Source: Takifugu bimaculatus (Eukaryota; Chordata; Actinopteri; Tetraodontiformes; Tetraodontidae). From it: DNA of 64,000 bases. Of this stretch, positions 44,803 to 56,400 are shown one piece after another. The notes under the pieces were generated by a model. The model saw nothing but the letters and a program-made list of their open reading frames with translations. It was not told the DNA's origin and did not search any database. The stretch lies in contig CP034990.1 of NCBI GenBank assembly GCA_004026145.2, positions 19,856,176 through 19,920,175 on the forward strand, read 5' to 3'. How positions within the stretch are numbered: the stretch's first letter is position 1; the number at the start of each line of letters is the position of its first letter. A program made the position numbers and the translations under genes.

Positions 44803-47177
44803 GGGTGGTGCGGACACACTGACGCGGCCTGAAGCTGGCCAAAAATGGAGGAGGAGAACAACGTCCACCGTTGTGCATCAGAGACTCACGGGCAGCGTGC
44901 AGGCTACACTTTAGATCCCATCGCTCATTTACCTGTTTGACTGCAGCTTGGAAATCAAAGAGTGGTTGATCAGAGGCACATTTTCTGTCAGTCGGGTTTT
45001 TATAAGATGTATGTGGAGATTTGGTTGGCGTGGTTACAGTGTCGCATAAGCAGCTTAATGGTATTTTATTTTTGCATTTAATCAAAAGGATTCCACTGAA
45101 ACCAGTAGCACACACCGGTACCAGACACACAGTTTAATTTCTCATTGAAGGAATGTATACAGTGATGAAGGAATTTAAGATTTGGGATGTTATAAAACTA
45201 TATCGGGTCAAACCTGGAATAATCTGTGAATGCGACTTGAGTCTGACCTCTTTGTGTGTAGTTTCACCCACCAGTTTGGGTGATTATTTTACTATCGCTC
45301 ACTGCTGATGCATCATTTTTGGGGCTTTTGGCTGTCAGATGACAGAAGGTAACGACCCAAATTAGGATTTTTAACAAGTTCCTGTCAAAAACCACTGCGT
45401 TAGCAGCAAGATATTTATTTAAATATGGAAATCTTAGAATGTCTCTCTGCCCTAAAGCAAACCAGAATTATTATCTATATATTTTAGGATTTTGCATATC
45501 TACTCGTCAGATATGACCCGGTCCATTTCAAATTCAGATGTGATCTTCAGGATCAGTATGGGATCAGCATGAACTTCCTGTTTCTTAAATCTCACAATAG
45601 ACCGGCAGCAGCCGCAGACATTTTTACTCTCCCAATCTGGCAGCTGTGTTCCATTAGGTGGCACCGTCACAAGCTAAGGTGGTCCGAGGTGCAGCAGAAC
45701 CTCCTCTGAGCGTTCATTCACACCACCAGAACCTGCACCTTGCTCTCTGAAGAGTGATCGATGAGCAGGGAAACAGGCTGCTGTCTCTCTGTCCATGACC
45801 TCGTCACGTTGTGCAGTTTTCCTCCAGGAAGGTTAAAATATTCTCTTCCAACATGTGTTGGCACCGTGTGATGTGAAAAGGCCCGGGTCAGTGTGTAATA
45901 TTGTGTATTACTGTTAACATTATTGTAACTGGTGAACTGTCTGTTTTACTTTTTAACTTTAAGGTACTCTCATGCTTTTTTATTTAAAAAAAAAAAAAAG
46001 GAAAATGATGATATTGTCATGGTGTTGTTTTGGTTTGCATTCAATAAGACAAGTGGAAATACTCATTGTCGTTGTAGTAAAAGTATTTTCATATTGATTA
46101 AAAATTCTGATGTCAAAAGACTTACTTCATAACTTTACACTTAATATTGATGTTATACAAGGATTCCATATAAGGTCAATCAGAACAGCAGGAAGGAGAA
46201 ATTATAATGTTCTTCAGGATTAGATCTGCATGTTAGATGGTTGTCACAAGACAAACACATTCCTTTTTCATCAGTGTGTGGATGAATGAACTTACAGTCA
46301 TTCTGTCCCCTGAGGGGGAAATCTGCACATCATCTCTGACCTCTCTTAAAATTGCTCAGCTAGAATCAGCCATTCGATCAATAATAATGGTTTTAACTCA
46401 AACATTACATTAGTTTGGCAGCAGATTTATGTCAGGCAACTAATGGGTTGTGGATTCAAAGTTCACTAACAGCAGTTAAACAAACTGACAATAACGAAAT
46501 CAATGAGACGTTTACGTGTCTTTAGAGGTGCTGCGGGTTTAAAACGCGGGGAAAAAGTTAGGAAAATCTAGGTGACTATAACCATGAAAGCCGTAATGAA
46601 AAAGCCTTTTGTTTACAGTGCAGGAAAGTTGCATCTCCTCTCGCTGAAACCTGGATTTTATATAAGAGTCATGTTGTGTGTTTAGATCAGTCTGTTGAAG
46701 AAGACGATAAGAAACAAACAAGAACTTTTATTAAAAGTCCTCCAACCGGTTTTACCTAAAGTTCATGAAGGCAACACGTTGTACAGGCAGCGACTGAGGA
46801 TCGAACCATTGTGAAGCATAGGGTGACTTTTAAAACTTACAACATTAAATACATTATGAATTGGATTTGGTGAGTTTTAACTCTTTCAAAACTGAATTAT
46901 AACATTATTGTAATTTCATATACTCTGATATATCAAGACTTACGCGTGGGTTCAGTAAACATGGGAAATTTTTCGCAATCATATCCCCTTGGAATTTATG
47001 TCCTGAAAGTTCCATCTGTTATTGCACAAAGTGCAGAGCCATTTAACTAAACTGAGAAAATGACTCGAATAAAAGAGTGGCTTGGGACGATAGGTAGACC
47101 TGGTCAAACCGAGTGGGCATAAAGGAGCATAATTTAGGTTAAAACTTTGAGGATTTCATTTATCAGGGACAGTTTAC
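44803..47177. other. Intergenic region / RALY-like 3' UTR
   Basis: Contains the 3' UTR of the RALY-like gene and the upstream region of urah. No further coding exon was seen. A poly-A run lies at 45987-45999 and the DNA is AT-rich. CCATTAGGTGGCAC at 45652-45665 is a weak CTCF-like match. Confidence 0.5.
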
Positions 47178-48045
47178 ATGAGTGCACAGAGACTGCAGCT
47201 CCTAAAGGGTCATATCCTGCCTGAAAATAAGGTAAGCTGACATCACAGGTATTAATACACTTAATGATTTCTTTAAAAAACTGATTGAGCAATTTTAAAG
47301 TTATGAAACCCTTTTTTTAATCAAATGCATTTAACATGTTGCAATATTTACACATTCAGGACAACAGGTTTGGGTATTCTAACTTAACTAATCGTCATAT
47401 AAGATAAAGCATTAAATAATTGCTCATTTTAAATGTATTTGTTTTCTCTGTATGTTGTAGACCACAGCAATGGCTGGCTCTCCTGGTCCTCTAACTACAC
47501 ATGTGTTGAACACAGCCATGGGGATCCCTGCCTCAAACCTGGCTCTCCATCTCTATCGACAAGACCCGTCCACTAATGCCTGGAGTTTAATAAAAACTGG
47601 GTACAGCCAGTAACACTTCCACATGCACTGGTGGGAATCCTCAGCTATGCACAGTGTTTATATTCACTGTCATATCACCTTTGGTCTCAACAGGACTACT
47701 AATGAAGATGGCCGTTGCCCGGGACTCATCACGCCACAAGCGTTTACATCTGATGTGTATAAAATTCATTTTGAGACTGCTAAGTACTGGGAGAGAATAG
47801 GAGAGACAGGCTTTTACCCATATGTAGAGGTGAGGTTAAACCTGGATGTCACAACATCTAACATTAGAACTGATTAATGTTTCTGATTCATCTGCTGTTT
47901 TAATGATGGTCTTATTATTGATAACTCTCTTCATATGGGTTTTATTCTGTTGCAGATTGTCTTCACTATAAATGACCCTGGTCAAAAGTACCACATCCCT
48001 CTGCTGTTGAGCCCTTTTTCGTACAGTACGTATAGAGGAAGCTAG
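47178..48045 (+). CDS. urah: 5-hydroxyisourate hydrolase
   Basis: Hydrolyses 5-hydroxyisourate, made from urate by urate oxidase, to OHCU in peroxisomal urate breakdown; a transthyretin paralogue. Four exons, 47178-47231, 47461-47600, 47694-47829 and 47956-48045, give 139 residues with no frame damage. Family motifs are all present: PLTTHVLNTAMGIPA with the catalytic His near the N-terminus, EDGRCPGL with the catalytic Arg, YWERIGETGFYPYVE, and YHIPLLLSPFSYSTYRGS with the second His and the diagnostic C-terminal YRGS. Transthyretin lacks YRGS, so this is the enzyme. The first exon starts MSAQRLQLLKGHI, which resembles a PTS2 peroxisomal signal. That start was chosen because it is spliced in frame and matches the extended N-terminus of fish HIU hydrolases. 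A shorter start at the Met in exon 2 would lose the signal. Confidence 0.97.
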
Positions 48046-49086
48046 TGTCATCCTTCTGGCTCAGAAGCTACAACTTCAATGATCAAATAGGCAGAAATCA
48101 TTCCATGAGTGTTTACCTACATTGGGTTCTTGTTTTAATTTGTTGGTGTTATTGTCATTATTATTACATTCTAAAATAGGCCTGTTTATTCTTACAGTAA
48201 ACATTGTGAAAAAGCACATTTATACATTTTGCTTAAATGTCTGGTGGTACAATATGGAGTGAAACAAAATTACAAAATAATTGTACCCATTAGAATTACA
48301 TTAAAAATGGTTGATTTCTTTGTTGTTGATTTTGGAATTATTAAAAGGTCATTGTGTGTATGCAGATAAGAGATTAGTTGAATAAAACCAGAAAGGAGGT
48401 CAGCCACCCCTAATGTCTCAATAGTGTACATGTTGCAATACAAAATAAATCATAAACCACTTTTCCACCGCTGAAATTTTAACTAATTTACCCAGAATAA
48501 AAAGAAAGAAAATCACAATGAACCATATAGCCCAAAGGATGTTTTCAACATCTTCTGCATCAAAGAGTCTTCGGCACAGCAGAACTGGTTTATGCATCTA
48601 TTTATATCGGAAGAGACACATATAAATAAGCATTGGGGGTCGTCTTCCTCCGTATATTTGGTTCCAGGTTGCGGGTCAGCAAGGTCGGATGGTCGCGACC
48701 CAGAATAGATGCTCGAGCTCCCCCAGGAGGACAACGAGGGTTGCAGGGCGAGATGAGGATCCCAACGGCGTGTTCGGGCGTCCACGCCACAGATGTGGTC
48801 TGCATTGGTGCATCGTGTCGTGAAATTATGCTAAGAACTATTGTCGAAGACAATGCCCCCCCCCAAAGTCCTGCCTGTCTAGTTAACAGGGATGGGTTGG
48901 TGTTGCTCTGTGTTGGATTGCTTCAGCCTGAGGGCCGTTTCGGTTGATTTCTCGGTATCGATTATACTTCCCTGGTTTGGCCTCTGTTAGCTTTCTTTGG
49001 CTCCGATTGTAGTTTTGTTGCCATAAATTACGTTACGTGTTGCTCCTGCTTGGCATTAACAATTAAACATATTATTTAGGTAAACG
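48046..49086. other. urah-pdcd5 intergenic region with a CpG-rich block
   Basis: AT-rich to about 48600, then a CpG-rich block at 48640-48800 that contains the palindrome GGTCGCGACC (48691-48700), then sequence leading to the pdcd5 start. The CpG-rich block probably belongs to the pdcd5 promoter. Open frames of 83-104 codons cross it on both strands but match no family I recognise. Confidence 0.45.
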
Positions 49087-51483
49087 ATGGCAGATGAAGA
49101 ATTGGAGGCAATTAGGCGGCAAAGAATGGCGGAGCTACAAGCAAAGCACGGGGTAAGGACCAGACATGAGCCCAATTCTTTAAAATGGGGTGCTGGGTTC
49201 GCTGAGCCCTGGCTAGCTAAGTTATTTTAGGATAATGAAAATTCCCTTTTTTAGTTTCCTCTGCTTTGACGCGACAGTGTGCTTCTTGTAAAACAGCGGT
49301 GATTAACGTGGACGTTCGATGGAGATAAATGAGCGATGAAGCAGCCTGCAGCTAGTGCTAGCTGGGCTAATGCTAACAGCACACGCCCCTGCTAGAGCTC
49401 CCCAAGCTGGAGAGGAGAGCCAAAGTTCCAAAGGAGATTTAATTCTTGGTTTGACACCTCAACACAAATTCAATTGCCAGTTCAATGATCAAGCTGTTAT
49501 TGAAGATATTTTTGATAAGATCATTGAGATTTGAGTGTATTTGTTAATCACTTTTTGCATCTCACGTCAACATTGATCACGAATGGACAAAATTAGAAAT
49601 AGTACATTTGAACAATAAAATATATATTGTACTATATTTGATAAATGCTAAATTGAACATGGTGTGAGTATAGAAATATCGGTATAGAAATATGATTTGA
49701 ATCCAGCTCATGTCTTAGACCTTTATAAGATAATATGAAAACGTCCTAAGAAGGTTATGTGACATTTGTCGGTGAGGTTTTTGTGGGTTTTTTTTTTTGT
49801 TAATTTGGGCCTTTTTAACAGCTATGACCCTTGTGGTGTCAGCAGGTAGCGTGCTGGAGCTCATCCCAACTGCATATAGGTGAAGGCAGGGTACACCCTT
49901 GGGGGGCCCCATTTGTGGCTTTGGTACCTCGGCAGAGCCCCAATGTTGCCCTCGTCCCCCCTAATGACACCAGCATACCTTCCAAATTTCTTCCTTATCA
50001 CCGGGGCTTGAGCCAAGAACCCCCGGCTTCTTTGTCCAGTCCCCTACTAATGGAGCTACTCCTGTCTTTTAGCGAAATAACTCAAAACATTATGACTGGA
50101 TTTGAGTGAAATGCTAAAAATGGGCCAGTAAAGAGCTCATTAAAGTTTGGTGATATTCTGGGTTCTGGGTGGAATTTTACCTTTGATTGGCCAAAGACTA
50201 AAGCCTCGGGGCTTTGACTATAAAGCAACCTACTATGTTATGCAACCTTGTGTTATTACTGCCTATATAAAGTATACTATTACTAATGTATTATGGGTGT
50301 GTAGGTCACAATATACATGGGGAAATTAGTGCATTTTCTCAAAGTGCTTTTTTTCTGGTGGTTCATGTCTAATTGTCTACTTTTGTCTCAGGATGCCTCC
50401 AATAATCAGCAGGAAGAGGCCAAACAAAGGTAAGGTTGATTATTCACTTTTCCTTCTGGTCAATAGTAAAATTCTATTAAGTGAAGTGTTTTAATTTTTT
50501 CTTCATAGAGAACAGGAGATGAGAAACTCCATACTGGCTCAAGTTCTTGACCAGTCTGCTCGTGCCAGATGTAAGTGTTTATTCACTGTCTATTTAAAAT
50601 ACCAATAAATTCCTCTTTGAAATAACTCTTAAGATATTTTTTATAAAACTTATTTGGCTTATGCACTAATAAAATAGTTTTGGTTTGTTCAAGAAGTGCA
50701 GTTGATTTGTATTAGGCTCTTTTCTTTAAATTAACAATGTAGGGAGAACTTAAACTGGATTATGTGTTGTTTTCAGTGAACAATCTTGCATTGGTGAAGC
50801 CAGAGAAGGCCAAAGCCGTAGAAAACTATCTCATTCAGATGGCTCGGCTCGGACAGTTAGGAGGAAAGGTAAGGAAATGTCATTTGGATGACTGAAGTGG
50901 ACAGACGGTACACTCACCGGCCACTTTATGGGACACAAAAAGCTAATCGACCAGTCACATGGCCGCAACTGAATGTGCTTAGTCTTGAAGACGTGGTCAC
51001 GACAACTTGCAGGACTTCAAATCAACCCAACCTTTTACTTGCAAGTCGTTCCTAATAAAATGGCCGATATAATATTCCATGTGACTACAGGACAATCAGT
51101 CTTTTTGGTCTTTCTCATCTGACAGATTTCAGAGTCTGGCCTGATTGAGATTTTAGAAAAAGTGAGTCAACAAACAGAAAAGAAGATGACAGTGAAAGTA
51201 AGTTTGACCTACAGTCGTGGAAACATCGTTCTGGGCAGGATTAGTGCTCCCCTGTAGAACTACTAAATATTAATGTGATGGTTTATTTATTTTCTCAGTT
51301 TTGAACACGATCACGTTATTTGTTGTTTTGATAATGGAAATTGAGAACGGGTTTAGTTTTATTTTAGTTTTTTACCACTTCATTCTGTGTATTCGACACC
51401 ATAACCAATGTACTCATTTGCTGTCTGCTCTTCAGTTCAACAGACGGAGGGTAATGGACTCTGACGATGATGAAGATGATTAA
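49087..51483 (+). CDS. pdcd5: Programmed cell death protein 5
   Basis: Small helical pro-apoptotic protein (TFAR19) that moves to the nucleus in dying cells and is linked to p53/TIP60 and the CCT chaperonin. Six exons, 49087-49152, 50392-50429, 50509-50570, 50777-50868, 51126-51197 and 51436-51483, encode 125 residues, the same as human. Visible family landmarks: MADEELEAIRRQRMAELQAK, MRNSILAQVLDQSARAR, LVKPEKAKAVENYLIQMARL, GLIEILEKVSQQTEK, FNRRRVMDSD, and an acidic end. All splice sites are GT-AG and phases agree; no frameshift. Intron 4 carries a MITE-like transposon. Polyadenylation signals AATAAA occur near 51862 and 51950. Confidence 0.98.
49848..49905. repeat. Fragment of a common fish dispersed repeat
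   Basis: GCTGGAGCTCATCCCAACTG followed by GGTGAAGGCAGGGTACACCC resembles the widespread fish repeat whose usual form reads approximately CCCAGCTG...GGCGAAGGCGGGGTACACCCTGGACAGG. Only this part is visible, within pdcd5 intron 1. The identification is from memory and unverified. Confidence 0.45.
50908..51073. mobile_element. MITE-like DNA transposon in pdcd5 intron 4
   Basis: The left end, ACACTCACCGGCCACTTTAT, and the right end, CCTAATAAAATGGCCGATAT, are imperfect terminal inverted repeats of the widespread vertebrate element that ends in CACTCACCGGCCACTTTATTAGG. Internal pieces such as CATGGCCGCAACTGAATGTG also resemble the sub-terminal part of that element. Only about 165 bp remains and there is no transposase, so this is a deleted non-autonomous copy. 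Confidence 0.72.
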
Positions 51484-52246
51484 TAACTGTCTAACGCAGC
51501 CCTGGAATCGGTCAGAAAATCAGACATGGGTGTGTTTTACTGGACTCCAACGACCTCATCAACAAGCTGTATCCTGGAGACGCCACATTTGTGACATTCG
51601 TAATGAGCGGTTAAATACAAAAGTATGCTGGTTCTGTTTGGCCTCTGACAGATCAATGGCACATGCTCCCACTTGTTTTCTTTATGCTCTTAATGTCTGA
51701 CATCTGATCTTTAAACACAACAAACCAGATAAGCTGTAAAAAGTACTCCAGAGATTTTTACATTTTTATCTTGACTGGACAGATTGTTGGATGTTGCGCT
51801 TGGATATTTTCTCTTTGCTGGTGTGTTGCAAAGGTTTACAAAAAAAATTGAAAAAGCCTTAAAATAAACCTGTCAAAGTTAAACTGTTTCCTGATTTATT
51901 TATTTTTTTGGTTTGTCTCTACTTGTTTACTGCTGTAAGAGTTGTTTGGAATAAAATGCATAAAGGTAAAATCTTGATTTTCATTTGGGAATATTTCATT
52001 GTCTTGAATTAACATTGGTGGCATCACTAGAACAACATTGTTACACACTTTTAGCAAATTATAAAGAAAATACATTTCACTTGAAAATAACAGTGACGTT
52101 TGTAATGAATTGACGCGGATATAATTGTATATAAACTCATTATTTGCTAATTTATGATAATAATGGGGTAGTATTCAGTTCAGTTATAATATTATAGTAT
52201 TCTTTAATAACATTAGAATACCCGAGAGAGAGACGTCTCGTGTGGG
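51484..52246. other. pdcd5 3' UTR and pdcd5-mvd intergenic region
   Basis: AT-rich, with two AATAAA signals near 51862 and 51950 that probably end pdcd5 transcripts. No gene is seen. Confidence 0.6.
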
Positions 52247-52382
52247 ATTGGCCGCTGGCTTTGCCCCATTTTCGCATGACGGTGGTCAGACGAGCTCTCA
52301 TTGGTCAGATTCCCCTCCTTCGGCCATGCTGCTCTTTGCTGATTGGCTGAAGGGAAAAATCACATGTTCACCACCAGCCAAT
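52247..52382 (+). promoter_or_regulatory. mvd promoter with four CCAAT boxes and an SRE/E-box-like site
   Basis: Four CCAAT boxes within 136 bp: reverse ATTGG at 52247-52251, 52300-52304 and 52342-52346, forward CCAAT at 52378-52382. ATCACATG at 52359-52366 resembles an SREBP site of E-box/SRE type. NF-Y sites close to an SREBP site are the standard layout of sterol-regulated genes, and mvd belongs to that set. The block ends about 130 bp before the mvd start codon. Confidence 0.6.
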
Positions 52383-52515
52383 GGACAGCGATTCAAAGAG
52401 GCTGGTTAACAGATCAGGTAGGCTAACCCTACTTAGCAGGAGTTTTCTGGCGAGTATCGTAGTTTAAGGTGCAAATACAAAATCAAGTTTTCAAAGGTAG
52501 TCAGTAACGTCCAGT

Positions 52516-55393
52516 ATGGAAAAGCCTAATATAGTCACATGTACCGCTCCCGTGAATATAGCTGTCATTAAATACTGTAAGTATGTAGCAGTACGTGAAT
52601 GCTAGGAGTGCTAGCTAAGCTCAGTCCTGTCAGTACGCCAGTGCATGTGCTTTTGTTATGGTGACACTGATTGGTGTATCTCTATGTGAATGCTTGGATT
52701 TAGTAAAAGATTTGTAATGTAACTTCAATGCACTGTGTTTGAATTTCAGGGGGAAAGAGAAATGAAGAATTAATTCTACCGATCAACTCGTCATTGAGTG
52801 TAACTCTGCATCAAGACCAGGTATTTTTTTTAATCCACCTATGAGTTAACGGCTGTATTATAAACTTGTGATTATTAGTTTGTCTTTGACAAATTCCGAC
52901 CCAATGATGGAGAATTTAAAGATAGACATGAAGATATTGAGGGTTCTAAAATTATGCACTTCTGATGTGGTTTTGTATTGGTGAAAAATACAAGCTAAAT
53001 CAAAATAAACTCGTGTTTTTCTTACGTCTAGTTGAAAACCACCACAACAGTTGTCGCCAGCAAATCCTTCCAGGAAGACCGAATATGGCTCAATGGCAAG
53101 GAGGAGGACATCAGCCATCCAAGACTGCAGTCCTGTTTGAGAGAGGGTGAGCTGTGTCTCTTCTACAAGCCTCCTTCCTCTAGCGACGAAGCTGTGTCGA
53201 AAGGAGCGCCCAACGTTTTTGTCTTTTTCTATGTAGTGCGACGATTAGCAAGGAAGAGACGTAATGATGGAAACTCCAGTCTGGATTCAGCTGTCTTGTC
53301 TCACAAAGTCCACATCTGTTCCTGTCAACAACTTCCCCACTGCTGCTGGACTGGCCTCTTCGGCGGCTGGATTTGCTTGTCTAGGTCAGAATTACAACAC
53401 AAGTGCTGCATTATTAGGAACAGCATCATACACTTTTTCTTTTACACGCTCAGTTTTTTGTTTCTTCCTTTCTGTGACTCTGTCCTGCAGTTTACACCCT
53501 GGCTCAGGTATTTGGTGTTGAGGGGGAGTTGTCTGCGATCGCTCGACAAGGCTCAGGCAGTGCATGTCGGAGTATGTATGGAGGATTTGTCCAGTGGCTC
53601 ATGGGGCAGAAGGAAGACGGCAAAGACAGTGTTGCCCAGCAGGTGGAGCCAGAGAGTCACTGGCCTGAGCTCAGGATTCTCGTGCTTGTGGTAGGTCAGT
53701 TATGGTGTGTTTGAGAAACAGAAGCAACTTACTTTCCTCTCTGAATTATTAGTGCAACACGATTGATTCATTTTAGCTTTTTTTAATTAAAAGCTTTATT
53801 AATATTGTAATGGCAGTCTTCGGGTTTGGAAGCATTAATAAAGACTCTTGCCACAGGCCAGTGCTGAGAAGAAGCCAGTGGGAAGCACCTCTGGAATGCA
53901 GACCAGTGTAGAGACCAGCGCCCTCTTAAAGGTGCTTATGTTTCGCGACTATGTTGTGGTAAATTGTACATAAAGATAATGTTTCGAGACTATTTACGAG
54001 TGTCTACATTTGGGCACAGCACCGGGCCGAATCCGTCGTCCCCGGCCGGATGGCAGAGATGATCGAAGCAATAGGAAGAAGAGACTTTGCCACATTTGCC
54101 GAGCTAACCATGAAGGACAGCAACCAGTTCCACGCCACTTGCCTTGACACTTATCCTCCCATCTTCTACCTCAGCAGTGTTTCGCAACAGGTCATTAATC
54201 TGGTGCATCGCTACAACAGGCACTATGGGGAAACAAGAGTAAGTAACCGCATGGTTTCCTTTCTAAAACAAATAATGTAGCAGTATTTTAGCTCCAGTCT
54301 TAAATTATTTGTCTGCTGTTTGCCACATTTTAGAGGAAAAAATTCATGACTCGACATTTTGTGGCTTGCCTATAACAAAATGAAGGCAGGAAAGCGGCAG
54401 AGAAGTGGTGAATATAGGTTCTGCTCTCTATGAAATGTGGCAGAATAAAATGAACAGAAATGTTGCTGCTTGTACTGGTGAGATTATAAATACCAGTAGA
54501 GATATTTGCCTTGGCAGGTGTTTCTAAATTTCCTGGCTGTTGTAATGTAGATGTGAAACCACTGTGGTGGCTTTCAGAGAGCGGAACAGAAAGGTTTGGC
54601 CCGTCCCAGTGTCATTGTGCTCTGGCTGTTTCAGGTCAGCTATACCTTCGATGCCGGACCCAACGCTGTCATCTTCACTCTAAAACAACATGTTCCTGAG
54701 TTTCTTCAGGTAGTCCAACATTTCTTCCCCCCAGAGACCAATGGAGGACAGTAAGTCGCCAATGTTGAGTTATAATGGGGTTGTTTTGGTGGTTGTAAAT
54801 TGTGTCCTTTTGCTCTCGCTCTTGTTTTCACCTCTATAAAATTACTCACTCAATTCCTGTTCCTTCTTCCTCCTCTGCAGTTTTATCAGAGGTCTTCCGG
54901 TCAAGCGTGTCTTCCTTCCTGATGAGCTGAAACAATCTATTGGTTTACAGCCCATGGATAATGGAATAAGCTACGTGATAAGTACAAAGGTCCAAATATC
55001 TGCCTCATGTTTTCATTCATAACCTCTTAAACCAAATGTTGCTATAGTTAGAGGCCTGATTTTGACATTGCAATGGTGATCATTGGTTTGATAAATGCCG
55101 GGAAGCTGGCAGGTCTAAAGAGCAGGTCCAGATTTCCTCACACAGGAGCGTTCTCCTGAAGGAATCTTTGTGTTATCTGTGTTTGCTCTCCCCTGAGGAA
55201 AGCTCGCTGCCTTCACCTGTAACTCCCAGTGGTTAGCGCAGAGGCTCACGCAGGAAGAGCTTTTCCTTTGGTATAAATCAGTGGTTTTTTAAACATTTTA
55301 TTTGTGTTCCAGGCTGGACCAGGACCTTGCGTTGTGGACGATCCCGCCCAGCATCTGCTTGGTTCTGATGGTTTGCCCAAGAGGACGGTGTGA
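52516..55393 (+). CDS. mvd: Mevalonate diphosphate decarboxylase (one frameshift in exon 4)
   Basis: Converts mevalonate 5-diphosphate to isopentenyl diphosphate with ATP in the mevalonate/sterol pathway; GHMP kinase superfamily. Ten exons: 52516-52576, 52750-52820, 53032-53146, 53237-53384, 53491-53690, 53857-53931, 54020-54238, 54635-54750, 54881-54989 and 55313-55393. Landmarks: TCTAPVNIAVIKYWGKR, INSSLSVTLHQDQLKTTTT, EDRIWLNGKEED, NNFPTAAGLASSAAG (ATP-binding loop), GSGSACRSMYGGF, MKDSNQFHATCLDTYPP, and YTFDAGPNAVIFTL with the catalytic Asp. About 397 residues, against 400 in human. Exon 4 is 148 nt where 147 is needed: one extra base near 53321-53323 shifts KVHIC out of frame just before the ATP loop. 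Everything else is intact, so a sequence error is more likely than a pseudogene. The start matches the family N-terminus. cyba follows on the same strand about 1.0 kb later. Confidence 0.97.
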
Positions 55394-55878
55394 CACTGTG
55401 CTGCTGTTAACGAAGCAGCACAGATCCCCATTGTACGATTAAGAGCTCAGAGCTTTTATGAGTCACAGAAGCAGGTTTCTCCTTGACCAGCATGGATAAT
55501 GATTTGCCTTTAACTGAACTGGGGTGTGTGTGTGTGTGTGTGTTTTAACAACTCTATCATTAAGCCGTTGCCCACATGTGTAACGTGATTTTTCCTTAGA
55601 CTACAAATATGCTGTTTGAGTTCAGTTTTATCAGGTATTTATAGATGTCCTGCCGTCGGCTTTTTCCAGCTATATGAAAGCACATTGAGTGTCACCTGTA
55701 AATGTGAGAGGTGTATTTGTAATACATTTTAGTAACATTAATTTAGACTATTTAAAAAAAAAAAAAATCAGGAAAATGTGAGTAGAATGTATGTAGGAAC
55801 CCTGTGAACCATAGCTACTTTACTCAGCAGCATCTCTGGATGACTTCATTTACCCGAGGATTCACGTTGATTTTATAA

Positions 55879-55904
55879 ATAAATATATATATATATATAT
55901 ATAT
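55879..55904. repeat. (TA)n tract at the mvd 3' end
   Basis: About 13 TA units directly after AATAAATA (near 55877), which may be the mvd polyadenylation signal. Confidence 0.85.
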
Positions 55905-56054
55905 TGTTGTTTTGTGACTCATAATTTGGCACACAGCGTGAACATAGATAGTTTCAATATCTTCTGTGAACAGACAGTGTCGTTGTTTGTCAGGTTTTTC
56001 AGGGTTTAACGCTTTTGTGAGGCGTTTCTTTGAATTTCTGAAAGGGAAAAACGT

Positions 56055-56145
56055 TTCAATTCAATTCAGTCTTTATATGGCACTTTTCATACACTGGGTA
56101 GCACAAAGTGCCTCACAAAGGATAAAAACAACAAAGAGAACAAGG
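56055..56145. repeat. Fish dispersed repeat (TTCAATTCA...AAAGTGCCTCACAAAG type)
   Basis: TTCAATTCAATTCAGTCTTT, TATATGGCACTTTTCATACA and AAAGTGCCTCACAAAGGATAAA match the form of a very common teleost repeat that begins with TTCAATTCAATTTTATTTATATAGC and ends in a CTTTACA/CTTCACA box. No coding capacity. Lies between mvd and cyba. Confidence 0.6.
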
Positions 56146-56400
56146 TAGGTAACAAATCGGGTAGCTTAAATACAATAAAACACACACTTGTGTTCAGAAA
56201 GCTTGTGTTTTGACACAGATTGACGACGCGCCCACTGATCTACCTGCCGCCGTCTTGGGCTCGTCGGAAATGACGTCTCGCCCCGCCCCGCCCCCTAACC
56301 TGACGCCACAAAGCTCGTTTATATAGATTTGTTTCCTCTTAGGAGGCTGATAAGTTGAAAGTCGCCGCTGACAGTTGTGTGCAGGATCGGACAGGTGAAC

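Noticed and set aside
53032..53694. 220-codon open frame over the mvd exons
   Set aside because: It is mvd exon 3 read through introns 3 and 4 and then out of frame. The real exons are spliced as listed for mvd.
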